NCBI RefSeq assembly: GCF_000516985.1
Contig: NW_006917091.1
Coordinates: 6,216,618 to 6,280,617, forward strand
DNA from: Pestalotiopsis fici W106-1
Taxonomy: Eukaryota; Ascomycota; Sordariomycetes; Amphisphaeriales; Sporocadaceae
DNA: 64,000 nucleotides
Reading direction: 5' to 3'
Below the pieces are notes generated by a model, which was given only the letters and a program-made list of their open reading frames with translations, did no database searches and had not been told where the DNA came from. Below are positions 1-11,889 of this stretch, piece after piece; the stretch's first letter is position 1; every line of letters starts with the position of its first letter. The translations under genes were made by a program, and so were the position numbers.

Positions 1-1780
1 TCCCGTTGTTTTTCATCCAAGCCATGGCCCAACCTACTTTGTCCTCAAAGTCCCAAAGTCTATGCAAAATGATATCTTGATGTTATCGCATGACAGGTCG
101 TTTCAAACTATCATACAGCCCAGGGAATAAGGGGAAAAAAAGTAGAAGAAAATAAAGAGGTTAGAATTCAATTCCCCAATCGGGCAGACTGAGAGGGGGA
201 AGCGCGAATTGGCTTCGCTGCACCCCGGCCGCTTGCGGGGTGATATTCAAAGTGCACGCAGCACACACAGACACACACGCATACGCATATCCCGTACATT
301 TATTCTGCGGAATACAGAATCATACATTCAGCTCACACAAAATTGACATTTTCTATTTTCTGTTCCGCGCCAGCCCAGTTATCTCCCTCTACCTGACTAT
401 TGCCAGTGATCATCATTTTGACCTGCACTGCCCGGCGAGAGCTATCGCTTTTCATGAGAGTTGCGCTTGTCTGCCTGGACCTACATTTGGATGTCTGGCT
501 TGGCTCACTAAAACTAGGTAATAAGCACCGTATGGAATACATTATTTACTAGCTACGTCGAACTGACTTTACACTGGCTGGGCGACCAGAGATAATGTGC
601 GTAGTTGACACGGTACATGGAAAGATTTGATAGTGGTAAAGATAGCTGACAATGGTTCGACGGTCCAGAGAGTCCAGACTGCTGGGATTACCTTACCTGA
701 CTTAGTCGTACACCCCACATTTAGTATTCGTGCCAGGTGTACATTTCGGGCATACTCGGTGGATCTGGGTGGGTTGGTTCTCTGCGAAACGATTGATTGA
801 TTGATTAATGGATGTTCCCGTTGGACAGGTTGCGTAGGTGTGATGATGAGCGAGTGAGAGCGAAACGACCGATGACGAGAATGGCGTACGCAACCTGAAT
901 GATCATGGCGGCGCAAAAGGCGGTTTCAAGTCATCAGAGTGGCTCATCTAGTGCTGCAAGTCAAGCAGAGCGCGAGCGCGCGCGTGAGAGAGAGAAAAGA
1001 GCATTGCATGAAGAGACACGAAGAGAGGATTGGAATGCCACCCTCCATGACGAATAACGAATTTTCTTTCTTTTCTTCTGTCTCTTTGCGCCCCCAACCC
1101 CGAAATCAGACAAAGAGGGGGCTGCTGCGGATGATGGGCTCAGCAGAAAAGAAAATCAGAACAAAAAAAAAAGTGGTGATACACAGTACACAGAAAAAGC
1201 ACCCGTCTCCCGCGCCGTCCTGCATACCAATCCTAACGCACATAACACGCCTACTGCAGGTCTTTGGAGGATTTTCAGTCAGCAACATCAGGAACGGGCG
1301 GTTCCTCTGCCGCAGCGTTTCCCCATCAAGCGCACACTAGTTCCCACCCTGCACCTCATAGTAGAGAACTCTGATCGGATGAGTGAGGTAAGAATAAAAT
1401 GCAATTGAACACAATAATGACATATAGTGATGAGTGAAATGGTTCTTTTCGTCATGTTAGTTGCTCTCGGCTGGACTCGCCTCTCTACTACTACAACCGG
1501 GCTATGATGTTTTCTACAGAGTACATAGACGACACGTCTGTATCTGTCTACCCGCGCTTAGAGGCAGCCGATACGTGAAGCAATAGCATTGATAATGGGC
1601 GCCGGGATGACGTTCGCCTGTAGTAATGCCCTTTGCATTTGGAACCAGGCCACGCCCCCTCGGTTGGCTGGGCTGGCTCGGCTGGGCTCTTCGTACCTGC
1701 GCCTGTACGCAGGTTTAGGTCGTATCCGTGGCTCCGAGAAGCGTTTCGTGTGGTTTCTTGGTTCCGACTTTCAAGGAAGG

Positions 1781-1880
1781 NNNNNNNNNNNNNNNNNNNN
1801 NNNNNNNNNNNNNNNNNNNNNNNNNNNNNNNNNNNNNNNNNNNNNNNNNNNNNNNNNNNNNNNNNNNNNNNNNNNNNNNN
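1781..1880. other. Assembly gap (100 N)
   Basis: Exactly 100 N, the usual placeholder for a gap of unknown size. The right flank starts with a run of about 19 A, so a homopolymer probably stopped the assembly. Confidence 0.95.
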
Positions 1881-2850
1881 GAAAAAAAAAAAAAAAAAAA
1901 AGATCGCCGCCACTGGCTCTAACCACGGTACCAACTTGGTTTCTTTGCCCATCCAATTGGCGCCTTGGTGCAGCACATGACTAGTTCTACTCGATGGGGA
2001 GAGCGCCTAATAGAGGCGTGGATCACACAATAGATAACCACAAACTCTTCTTTTGTTGTAAAAGGTAGGCAAAAGATGCTGCTGCCTTCTTGGCGAAACG
2101 CCCGTGACTGCATTGCGGGCGGCGACTGGAAGTTGTTCGTGGGGTGGGCACCATGTGCAGAGGCAAAAGGGTATACGACACCGCTCAGTGGACAGAGCGG
2201 TGCAAGTCGGCGTGTGGGCGTGCCGCCTATCACATCCATCATCACCTTGTGCTCGCACTTCATAAGGTGGCATTCATAAATATCGCGCTGCATAGAGCGT
2301 GCATGGAGGAGGAATGAGGATGGGCATTGCAGCATGCCGGAAGTGGGATGACCTACCATTGGCGACGACACGACGTATGTAGCGGACACTGTTCCTGGGC
2401 AATCATATGCAGCTAGCAGCAAATATGTACGACGGTACATAGGACTTTCACAAAGTACGTATACTACAGTACGTAAGATATGTAGGTCCCGGTACGGAAT
2501 ACGCAGCAGACTGGAGGAGCGATTGACAGGGACGTTTTCCTTCGCTCGTGTTCTTCATGTTCTTCTTCTGGATACGCCAATTGCGTCGTATGTGGGCGTG
2601 GATTATGCAAGCCGGTCCGTGGCCCTGCCTGCAGCTTTTTGTCGCCCAGTCTTTTTTGTCACCCACCACCGACTTCGCTTTTGCATGGCATGACCGTGGT
2701 GCATATTCGCAACGTCTTTGAAATGCGTACACACCACACACAGTGTGATGAAATACCAACGGGGTGCTGGCTGGTGCGTAGGTATCAATGTTTGTGTGTG
2801 CCATGCCTATTGAACATAAGTCATGAATGACAAGCAACGAGACTAGTGAG

Positions 2851-3092
2851 AGAGGTACGTACCTCTACACCAACCGACACGACCACAGAACCACCCGACC
2901 TGGAACTGACGTTTGAATGATAGGTACGTACCTAGGTACAGATGGCTCATAAAGTGCTCCATTTGTTCCATTGCTGTCCAGGGTTGGAAGTACTTGACAG
3001 AGGGTACATGGCCTGGTATCTGAAGAGGGTCAGGTCATGGTCGTCCCGCCAGGTAAGTTGTACTGTAATATGCTAGCGGGTTGTGTACGTAC
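2851..3092. repeat. Cluster of GTACGTAC palindromes
   Basis: AGAGGTACGTACCTCT (2851-2866) is a perfect 16-bp palindrome. TAGGTACGTACCTA (2921-2934) is a perfect 14-bp palindrome. GTACGTAC recurs at 3085-3092, and related GTACG/TACGT steps occur from 2440 to 2480. They lie 1.2-1.4 kb upstream of the zinc-finger start codon. They could be a binding site for a dimeric regulator or simply a low-complexity tract. Confidence 0.45.
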
Positions 3093-3699
3093 CTCTGCGA
3101 CCCATCGAAATGCCCATCCCAACCCATACGACAAGACACAAGATACCCATACCTGCTACTATGTACTGGTCGTCGCGCAATGAACGAATGGGGAGGGGGG
3201 GGGGGACACCATGGGAAATGGGTGATGGGGAGTCTAGTCGTGGCCCAGGTCCGCGTCTGGTCCAAAGATAGCACCGCGTACATTACACCATTCAGGTACT
3301 ATGGCAATGGATGTACCTGACCTACGCACCACCCACCAGCCAGGGCCCTGTCTATCCAGTACATAGTGACCATCTAGTGCTGCGCCGCTTCGCACCCACC
3401 CAGCGGCCACTCATCTGAAGTTTCCAAAAGACAAGCTGGCAGGGATCTAGTAGTGCTACCCGCTTTTTTCTTCCTCGACCGGGCTATGCCCTTGAGCGAC
3501 TGGGAGTGAGACAGCTAGGCATGGATGGCACCCACATGCTGGATCCCCATTCCAACTAGGTTACCGGCCATCTGTGCCTATCGATGGCCTTGACCGTCGT
3601 TGATCGACTTGGGGACTGATACTTTACCCTTCAAGGTCCCTTCAAGCACTCCAGACGCTCGTTCTCCCACCCAGCCCGTGATCGACAAAGTGGTCCTCT

Positions 3700-4261
3700 T
3701 TGGAATGGTTCTCTCTTTCTTTATGAACTGCCGGTTCTTGTTTATCTTCTAAACTTCTTTTCGGGAACACCTCGAGTCCACATCTCGACGATACCCATCC
3801 ACTCATTCTTGTATACAAGTTGCTGCGTTCCCGCTCCCTTCAAAGGACTCAAGACCAGACTATTATATCTTCCTCCTTCCCACTCACTTACAAAGGACGG
3901 ACACAACCACAACCTGTATAACATATAACAACAACATCATCGCCATTGCTATTGCAGACGATATACCACTTCAACAACTAGACATTCTTGTATTGCCAAC
4001 TCAAGCTTGTCATACACTCTTTCCATCACGGAACCCAAACAACCACCACCTTCTTTCAACCATCGAACTGTATAATACTATATATTACATTACTTAATAT
4101 CATATATACAACTGGACGAGAAGGAACACACGAGTGTAAGACGGAAACAAACAAAACACACACACCACTAGCCAACTCAACATATTCAGGTAAGCCGCGC
4201 CAAACTATTATATACATCTCATTTGTGCCTCTTTCTGACTTTTGGTCCCTCACTATAGAAA
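3700..4261 (+). promoter_or_regulatory. 5' leader with an intron, Msn2-type gene
   Basis: This is the region immediately before the ATG at 4262. A good intron lies inside it: donor GTAAGC at 4190, a CTGAC-like branch site near 4236, and acceptor CTATAG ending at 4258, only three bases before the start codon. The leader is rich in CA and CT tracts. Upstream ATGs occur before the intron, so translation may be modulated by upstream frames. The transcription start cannot be placed from sequence alone. Confidence 0.55.
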
Positions 4262-6078
4262 ATGGATCCCAACATGATGGCATCGCAGGTCATGATACCA
4301 GCACCTTTCTACTACTACAACCCAGACCCCAACGTAGAGGCTCGCCAACACGGCCACTTCAGCCAACAACCCAGCCTTCAGCAGATGCCAATGTACCCGG
4401 TGGTACCTACATTGCCTTCTACTCCCATCTACTCCAGACCCAGCTCATCATGCTCGCAACCCGCCATGCAACAACAACCAAAGATGCTCAGCGCCATTCC
4501 CGCCAACCTGACACCAATGGCCTCGCCTCAGATGGGCCACCAGAGACCGACAATTATGCTGCAGAACTGTGCGGCCAAGCTGATGTTGGAGACGGACATG
4601 TACGACAGCGACTTCTACCCAGCAACTCCGGCCCTATCGACAACTGGTAGCAACATTGGTAGCCCTGGCAGCAGCAATGACATGCTTGCTACTCCCCTCA
4701 ACCCCATGTTCTCTGGTCTGGACGGTTACGAGAACGTCAAGCCCGATGTGGAGTCTCTGCCAGAAAGCCTCGATGTTTTGGACTGGTCGAGCTGCACATC
4801 GCCACCCATGACACCTGGTAAGTAATACACATTTTTTTTTCTGAAAAAAAGTTGTCAAATCTTGCCAAACACGAGGTGCGCGGAATCTCGAGAGCTTTGG
4901 CACTGGATTCGGCCCTCAAGGTGGTGGTGGTTTGTCCCATCTGGCTATGGGCACGAACCAGGGCATTGGCGGGGCATTGGGATTTTTAAAATTGGCACAA
5001 GCCATCATAGTCTGTTACCGGAAATGGGGCCTAACTTTTCTTGATAGTCTACCTCTCTCAGTCTCAGGCCGGACCCAGCTCAGTCACTTCCGAGTGCATC
5101 AACCCTCGCGATATCCTTAGCGTCAGCAGTGCATCGACTACCGAGTTCACCTCTTCGCCCGCCTCGCTTGACGACTTCAAGGGTACCGCCCAGCCCATTG
5201 CGCTAAGCACCTTTGAGTTCCACCCTGAGCTTCACCACGGCCTTCCTTCTTTTGATGAGCTCTCGGATCTTGAGTCGGAGGAGGACTTCTTGAACGGCAT
5301 TGTCAACCTCCAGGAGAAGCCTGCCAACGACCTGAAGCGCCCACGCTCGGCAACAACCTCCACCACCCTCTCTTCCTTCCTCGGTGAGGTGGAGATCGAC
5401 TACGAGGACAACGCTACCGCCACCACTCTGGAGAGCTCAGCGGAGGCGTCTCCCCGCCCCGCCAAGAAGGTCAAGTCCCAGAAGGACAGCAACGAACCTA
5501 TCATGAACGTTGCTGCCGAGTCCAACGATGCCGACAGCGTCCAGCAGGAGCAGCAGTCGGCACAGGAGCAGCAGACCTCCAATGCCCAATCCACTGAGAG
5601 CATCTCAACCTCCTCCTCAGACAACGCCGGAACGCCCTCCCTCCCGGCCCCTGCCAACCGTCGTGGTCGCAAGCAGTCTCTTACTGAGGATCCCACAAAG
5701 ACTTTTGTTTGCGAGCTGTGCACGCGTCGCTTCCGTCGCCAGGAGCACCTGAAGAGACACTACCGCTCGCTCCACACCCATGATAAGCCCTTTGAGTGCA
5801 ACGACTGCGGCAAGAAGTTCTCTCGCAGCGACAACCTGGCACAGCACGCACGCACCCACGGCGCTGGTGCCATTGTCATGAACCTCATTGACAGCTCCGA
5901 ATCGGGATACGACATGATGGCAGCAACGCAGCAGTCGCATCCCCAAAACGAGCACGACTACCAAAGCTTTGGCAAGGTGCTCTTCCAAGTGGCAAGCGAG
6001 GTGCCCGGCAGCAGCGGTAGCGAATATTCCTCTGACGAGTCCGGCGACATCAGTGGCAAGAAGCGCAAGCGGTCTTAG
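4262..6078 (+). CDS. msn2: Msn2/Seb1-type C2H2 zinc-finger stress regulator
   Basis: Join 4262-4817 and 5048-6078; the 230-bp intron runs from GTAAGT to GATAG. The product is 528 residues. Two adjacent C2H2 fingers sit near the C-terminus: C407, C410, H423, H428 and C436, C439, H452, H456. Their recognition helices contain RRQEHLKRH and RSDNLAQH, the pair known from yeast Msn2/Msn4, which bind the stress element AGGGG. The rest is low in complexity: a Q/P/S-rich N-terminus, acidic patches (about 240-270) and a basic KKRKR end that could serve in nuclear import. The length fits Seb1/Msn2 orthologues of Sordariomycetes, which act in osmotic, oxidative and heat stress and in sporulation (family knowledge). 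The start follows a leader intron by three bases. The acceptor at 5047 is the only nearby one that keeps the frame. The family call is strong; the target genes are inferred. Confidence 0.9.
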
Positions 6079-7918
6079 ATGATGCTTTTTCTTCTCTCAT
6101 TCAGTCTAAACGCGGAGAATTAGCGATCTCTGCCGCTCATGCCCCGATACGACACTGACGATTACTTCTCAAAACTTTCGGTCACATCTGCTATCTTTGA
6201 CGCAGAGGGCCACTTAGGGTCATCTAGAGGATTGAAAAAACAAAAGTTGACCTGCTTTCAAGCAAATGAACTTGTCTTCTTGTATCATACATTCAGCCAA
6301 GACTTTGCACACTCACGAAACAAAAGGGCATTAGGGTGGCTTCGGCAACATTATCAAAGGGAATACTGGGATACACAGGGAGTGAGGCGTCGAAATTCTT
6401 TTTTTGGGGGGGAGGCTTCACTGTATACACACATACACTGCGCATTAGCCGACAAGTGAAATCATGTTTTTTTTACTACTATATTTTGGACCACTATCAT
6501 GTATCATGTATCATGTATCTTTTTGGCGGCTCACTTTTTTCTTTACGCTCGTTGTAATGCCTACAGTAGACGGAGCTGGTCAGCCGTATTGTTTGCTATA
6601 GGATAGTGTCAGCGGAGAACAGGAACATGCCGAGGGTGTCTGCCTTTTTCATCACTTTTTCGTTCTTCGTTTTCACGGATTCTGCTGTTTGGTTCATGGG
6701 AGAGGCTCAAGCATCTGTGCTGGTCACTTATCGCGGGGGTTTTACAATTACCTACCTGTATACATAGGACAAATGCAAATCAAGATTCGCCGCCAAATTC
6801 ATTCACTTTCCACGGTTGAATAAAGGTTATATTTAGTATGCAAGCCCAATGGATAGGTCTATGTCAAACAATATATTTGTTGCTGTTACCACCGTCGTTC
6901 ATGTCTTCACTCAATTTTCGTCAATGATCATAGTGAGAGTCCATTTCTTTGTGCACAGCGCCATGTCGCACGGATGGATTTGCATAAGCATTCCCAAAGG
7001 AAGGATAATTCCAAGGGATTTCTCGAGGATTCTAAAAGGACCCCTAATCTGCCAAACTTTCAAACTTTCCGTTGACATGCGTTAGAGACCCTGATTTTCG
7101 CGGGATATTCCTCATCCTGCAAGACCCTTCGATCTGCTCGATCAGATCAGATCTACATAGAACATTTAGTGGAATACGCCCAGCTGGAGGGGACCATCAC
7201 GAGTCGCACTACTGATGGCGTGGCTGTCGCTTGAGTGGATTTTCTTCCTTGTGTTTTCTTGATTTGGTTCAAAAGAGGTTATCCATCTTGGAAGCCACGG
7301 ACTCATTTCCGGTTCGCCGAGCAATATGCATAGTACTATTCTTTATCCTACACAGTAAGATCTTCAAACTCTATCTGTTTTTGTCATTCATTAGTGGCTT
7401 TTAGATTGCCAAGGCACCGCTGTCGAGCCGTCTGAAGATTTTGGGACTATGCGGGAGACGATGTCTAGGGGACTGGTTCCGGCTGAGCAGACTAAACCCA
7501 AGGGATCGATGCAGTACGTGGTACGTGGGTGGTGGTTAGATTGACTGCGAGTAGTGTAGTAGTTAGTAGTGGGATATCCACCAATTTTTTTTTTTAGCCC
7601 AACCCAAGAGCGTTCACTTCATGTCCACACAATGAGGCCCGGCACCGAAAAACCAAGGCGCAAAACTTGCTTGTACACGAATCAAAATACCAAAAACGCC
7701 CCGACACCAAACTAGCTGACGGCTGACGGGTGCACGACCTCCGAAAACTACTCGTCGATCCGGGTCTAGAGGAAAAGCTCGACCTCTCTGGGATACAAGA
7801 GAGTGAGAGCCAAGCTGCCAGAGCTGAAAGAAAGCGATGACTCGCCACTGACTGATTTCCCACACCCCCCAGTCCCGTCCCGTTCCCTCCCATACCCAAA
7901 TTCGAGACCAAAGCAAGC
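6079..7918. other. Intergenic: 3' UTR of msn2 and promoter of dph6
   Basis: No supported gene. The first few hundred bases are AT-rich with T-runs and probably form the 3' untranslated region of the zinc-finger gene. The last about 350 bases are the upstream region of the Dph6 gene. Short open frames on both strands (for example 7594-8108 on the minus strand) overlap the start of dph6 in antisense and have no recognisable motif. Confidence 0.6.
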
Positions 7919-10555
7919 ATGGCGACCCAAGGAGGGCTGAACGTCGTCGCGCTGGTCTCCGGCGGCAAGGATAGCTTCTTCTCCCTCCTCCACTGTCAGG
8001 CCAATGGGCACCGTGTCGTGGCTCTAGCCAACCTGTATCCTCCGGAGACGACACAAGCCAGCAGCACCGCATCAACATCCTCCGCGACATCCCGGCAGCA
8101 CAGCTCACCTGCGGGCCATGAAGATCATGACCATGGCCCTGCTAGCGGGCCTGTCGACGAGATCGACTCGGAAGCCGATCTAAATAGCTTCATGTACCAG
8201 ACCGTCGGACACCAGGCGATCCCACTTTATGCTACGGCCACCGGACTACCTCTGTTCCGTCAGCCTATTGCTGGCACTATGGTCCAATCTGGCATCAGCT
8301 ACTCCAGCCCTCAGCAGCCTTCCTCATCATCCACAGCGCCGACCAGGGCGGCAGCAGCAGGGGCGGCCCCGACTGACTCGAGTTCTGGCTCTGTGCCTGG
8401 CGGCGGGACTAATCCCCATGGTCACGGTTCTGACTTGGAGGACGAAACCGAGTCGCTGGTTCCATTGTTGCGAGCCGTCATCGCAGCTCATCCTGAGGTC
8501 AATGCTGTTTGCACCGGCGCCATCCTCTCCACTTACCAGAGAACTCGCATTGAGTCTGTCGCGCTGCGCTTGGGTCTCGTCCCGCTGGCCTACCTCTGGC
8601 AGTATCCCGCTCTGCCCATTCCGGCTCCTACCAGTCCCGCTTCAGCCTCTGCCGATCTACTGAGCACGGTAGTAGCACGTGGACATACTGGAAGCGATGA
8701 CGACGCTCAGCTTCTTCGGGACATGGCAAGCGCAGGACTCGAGGCCCGTATCGTCAAGGTGGCCAGCGCCGGGCTAGATGAGGACTTCCTCTGGAGCAAT
8801 GTCGCTAGTGACGATAGCATCAAGCGCATTAAGCGGGCTCTCAGGCGGTTTGGAGGGGGCGGTCGCGGATCCGTGCTTGGTGAGGGCGGCGAGTTCGAGA
8901 CCATTGTAGTCAACGGGCCGCCGGCGCTTTTCAAAAGCAAGATCGAGATCTCTGATGTTGACCGGAGGGTCGTGCGTGAGGGCGGGGGCAGCACATGGCT
9001 CAGTATACGCAATGCTCATGTCCAAGAGAAGACAGACTCTACTGAAACCGGAGGCTTACCTAATGTCCGCATACCGGATCAACTCGACCCACGGTTTCAG
9101 CATATCTTGGACACCTTCACGACGGACAGTCTTCCCTTGCATGAGGACAGGAGTGAGGCCATACAACGAATGCCAGGCATTAGTCTCACAAATTCACTTG
9201 CGACTTTGCAGCATGAATTCATCGGCATCGGTGACAATATCTATGTCGAGCAGCAGACGATAAAGTTGGTGGATGATATTCGGGATCAGGTTGATCCACG
9301 GCTAATCCTCAACACCGTCATCGTTTTGAGACAAATGTCTGACTTTCCAACAATCAACAAGATCTATGGAGGTCTATTTCCGGAGCCGAATCCTCCATCA
9401 AGAGTAACGATTTCATGTGGTAGTCTACTACCGGAAGGGTCAAAGATAGCCATATTTGCTACGTCTCAGCCGGGACCCGCTCCGTCAGTCAGGCGTGGAC
9501 TTCATGTACAATCCCGTTCGTACTGGGCACCGGCAAATATCGGGCCATATAGTCAAGCCATCGTCTTTCCACAAGGCGCACCGCGGGGAGATTCCGCTGT
9601 CAGTGACGGGACCGGTGGACCTCAAGTCGTCACTATTGCCGGGCAAATTCCTCTGATACCGGCGTCTATGGACCTTCCGCAGTCGCATGATTCAGTGCCT
9701 TTCCAGATCACTCTAGCGTTACAACATCTCTGGCGCGTCGGCGTCGAGTTACAGTCGCAGTGGTGGACGAGTGCCGTTGCTTACTTTCCCAGGACGCCAG
9801 CAAGCGAAGACATGAAGCTGAAAGCCACCTTGGCGGCACGAGCATGGAACTCTGCCCACACATGGTCGATTGGAGGCTCTGATGATGAAGAAGAAGACGA
9901 GAGTGGCCCTGATCTATGGGACCGGAGGTTCAACCCTGAGTACATGTCGCTGGTCGGCGCCGATGACACTGAAGCTACTCCTACGCTTCCCAAGTGGGAG
10001 ACTCTCAACTGTTATGACGAAGATGACGATGCTGCTGCCAGAGCTCAGAGGCCAGTGCCCTACATGTTTGCTGTTGAAGTTGACGAGTTGCCTCGCTCCG
10101 CTGGAGTGGAATGGCATGCACACCGAGGTCTAGTGAATGTGAGTCCAGGATCGGTGCACGTTGTCAACTCTACACTGGCCGTTGAAGGCTCGAGTGCGCG
10201 TGTCGAACTTCAACATGTGGTTGCCAATTCTGCCAAAGAGATCTATGTCCACACTGTCGCAGCGATGTCTCATGACCCTGCACAATCAACAGTTGGGCTT
10301 GAAGGCATGATTGAAGTTGTCAATGGACTGGTAAATACATCTATCAAGGCCGCGCTGGAGAGTTTCTCCGAGCTGCAGTTCGACTTGATGCCTTACCTGG
10401 TCTACGTAGATGCGCAGCGGAATCCAGACTTGGAAAAGGCATCACACAATAAGGGCTGTCAAGCAATTGTACCATGTTTCTCAGTTTGGGACTCACGGGG
10501 CCAAGGCTTGGACGTAGCAATGGTCTATCAGGCACATTTCACAAAGAGCCGCTAG
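7919..10555 (+). CDS. dph6: Diphthine-ammonia ligase (Dph6)
   Basis: A single exon of 878 codons. The enzyme catalyses the last, ATP-dependent amidation of diphthine to diphthamide on the modified histidine of translation elongation factor 2, in the cytosol. The N-terminus has the PP-loop ATP-binding signature SGGKDS at residues 14-19, typical of adenine-nucleotide alpha hydrolases. A second conserved block, GEGGEFET, follows near residue 320. As in yeast Dph6, two RidA/YjgF-like domains follow: one around 425-520 (GDNIYVEQQTIKLVDDI region) and one starting near 535 (ANIGPYSQA, then VVTIAGQIPL). Serine/alanine-rich and acidic inserts near 45-75, 125-160 and 650-690 make it longer than the yeast protein (685 residues). 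The ATG at 7919 follows CAAGC and is the only start that keeps the PP-loop at the N-terminus. No intron is needed. Confidence 0.93.
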   Translation: MATQGGLNVVALVSGGKDSFFSLLHCQANGHRVVALANLYPPETTQASSTASTSSATSRQHSSPAGHEDHDHGPASGPVDEIDSEADLNSFMYQTVGHQAIPLYATATGLPLFRQPIAGTMVQSGISYSSPQQPSSSSTAPTRAAAAGAAPTDSSSGSVPGGGTNPHGHGSDLEDETESLVPLLRAVIAAHPEVNAVCTGAILSTYQRTRIESVALRLGLVPLAYLWQYPALPIPAPTSPASASADLLSTVVARGHTGSDDDAQLLRDMASAGLEARIVKVASAGLDEDFLWSNVASDDSIKRIKRALRRFGGGGRGSVLGEGGEFETIVVNGPPALFKSKIEISDVDRRVVREGGGSTWLSIRNAHVQEKTDSTETGGLPNVRIPDQLDPRFQHILDTFTTDSLPLHEDRSEAIQRMPGISLTNSLATLQHEFIGIGDNIYVEQQTIKLVDDIRDQVDPRLILNTVIVLRQMSDFPTINKIYGGLFPEPNPPSRVTISCGSLLPEGSKIAIFATSQPGPAPSVRRGLHVQSRSYWAPANIGPYSQAIVFPQGAPRGDSAVSDGTGGPQVVTIAGQIPLIPASMDLPQSHDSVPFQITLALQHLWRVGVELQSQWWTSAVAYFPRTPASEDMKLKATLAARAWNSAHTWSIGGSDDEEEDESGPDLWDRRFNPEYMSLVGADDTEATPTLPKWETLNCYDEDDDAAARAQRPVPYMFAVEVDELPRSAGVEWHAHRGLVNVSPGSVHVVNSTLAVEGSSARVELQHVVANSAKEIYVHTVAAMSHDPAQSTVGLEGMIEVVNGLVNTSIKAALESFSELQFDLMPYLVYVDAQRNPDLEKASHNKGCQAIVPCFSVWDSRGQGLDVAMVYQAHFTKSR

Positions 10556-11889
10556 GTGAAACGGGGCATATCTCAGTAGCCGCTGATCGCCCTACATCTC
10601 ACCATTATTGGATGATCAAGTTGGTGTTAACTACCGGCTCTAGCGGAGGGCTCCAGCTCGACTATCAAGGCTATACAATCAAAGGTTATATTGGTCATCA
10701 CCAGCATTGGGGATATGTGGATCGCCATGTTAAAGGCTACTCTTCTGAAGTTCATCTTTAGAGTCAGACCACAGAGAGTTCATGGGATATAAATCAATCT
10801 CAATGGACTAAACAGGTAATGGAGGGGTTTGGACTGTCGCCGATGTCGTTTTATTGCTGGTGCCCAGCAAGGTAAGCAGTACGTAAGACAACTTTTTGAC
10901 GAAGCTCTGTCTACACATTTCATGACCGGGGCAAGGAGTCTTCTCTTGATAGCACATAGGAGTCGTGGTCCACAGGGATGGCCAACATTTTTCGGAGGGG
11001 CTCACTATGGTAATTGATCAACAGCCACGAAAAACACATAATGAAGAACAAACATCTATGTTTGGTTTTACGCTGCGTGATGGAATATTTTAATCGATCG
11101 CCATTCCAAAAAGTTCAAGCAGAAGCGATCATCGGGATTTCTATCCCAAGTTGTTCAAGCCCATCTTCCCCCCGCAATTCCACGATTTGCTCCACTAAAA
11201 CGGATGCTAGTCGAGGCCTCCCCGCCGTTTCAAAGGAAAAGACGGGCAAAGGTTCACGGAGCAATAGAATAACTGTGTTATTTAGTCATCTATTAATATA
11301 GTCGTATATTACACTATATATATTTCTTGTAAGCATTATGTTTGCGATGAGTTTCCATATAATATATCTGCGTTGGCGCGAATGATGCAAACTCAGATGC
11401 ATACCTATCTACTTGACGTGAGTAAAACCAGGGTGGTGTTTGCGGCTCTGGCATGTGGGCTGGGTAGGCAGGTAATGTGGACTAAATGTACCGAAGCCAC
11501 TAAAAGCCGCTGAGCCGATTGGGGGGAGTCTTTGGCCCCCAGAGATTGAAAGCTGTCCCACTTGTACACCTGTAAAGAGATGCACTCTCAACTTCGCTTA
11601 TGCTGCAAAAAGCCTGGAAGCAACAGGGACTTGTTATCAACCGCGGCCTGAGATTGCAGGAATCTCGGCCCAAAAGACTGCATTACAATCCACAAATTAC
11701 TTACATTTCTCAGACCTTCACCTACCTACCGCTTTGTACATACCAAGGCCCGGTCTCCGGCGCCGAGCCGCACGTTCCCTGGTCCATCTATGGCGTGATC
11801 GCAAGCTCCGATCCAGCCATTCTCTGCCAAACATTGCTCAAGTAGACGTCTTAATAACCTTTGGGGCGGAGCCTCTCTTGCCTGCCACC
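10556..11889. other. Intergenic between dph6 and the DUF202 gene
   Basis: No supported gene. AT-rich tracts at 11270-11370 are probably spacer or 3' UTR. Short open frames at 10829-11301 have no motif or codon character that I trust. Confidence 0.6.

Larger units (their letters stand above)
1..3699. other. Gene-poor stretch upstream of the Msn2-type gene
   Basis: I see no convincing gene here. The open frames are short, overlap on both strands and show no domain motif. The stretch contains a 100-N gap, an A-run beside it, and a cluster of GTACGTAC palindromes at 2850-3092. It most likely holds the distal promoter of the downstream stress regulator, whose relatives often have long upstream regions (inference). 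Confidence 0.6.

Noticed and set aside
3988..4650. 220-codon open frame across the Msn2 leader and first exon
   Set aside because: It reads through the leader intron and out of frame of the zinc-finger protein. It has no motif.
10558..10761. Possible extra exon downstream of dph6
   Set aside because: The dph6 frame stops cleanly at 10555 after a complete second RidA-like domain. The next frame has no splice acceptor or conserved motif.
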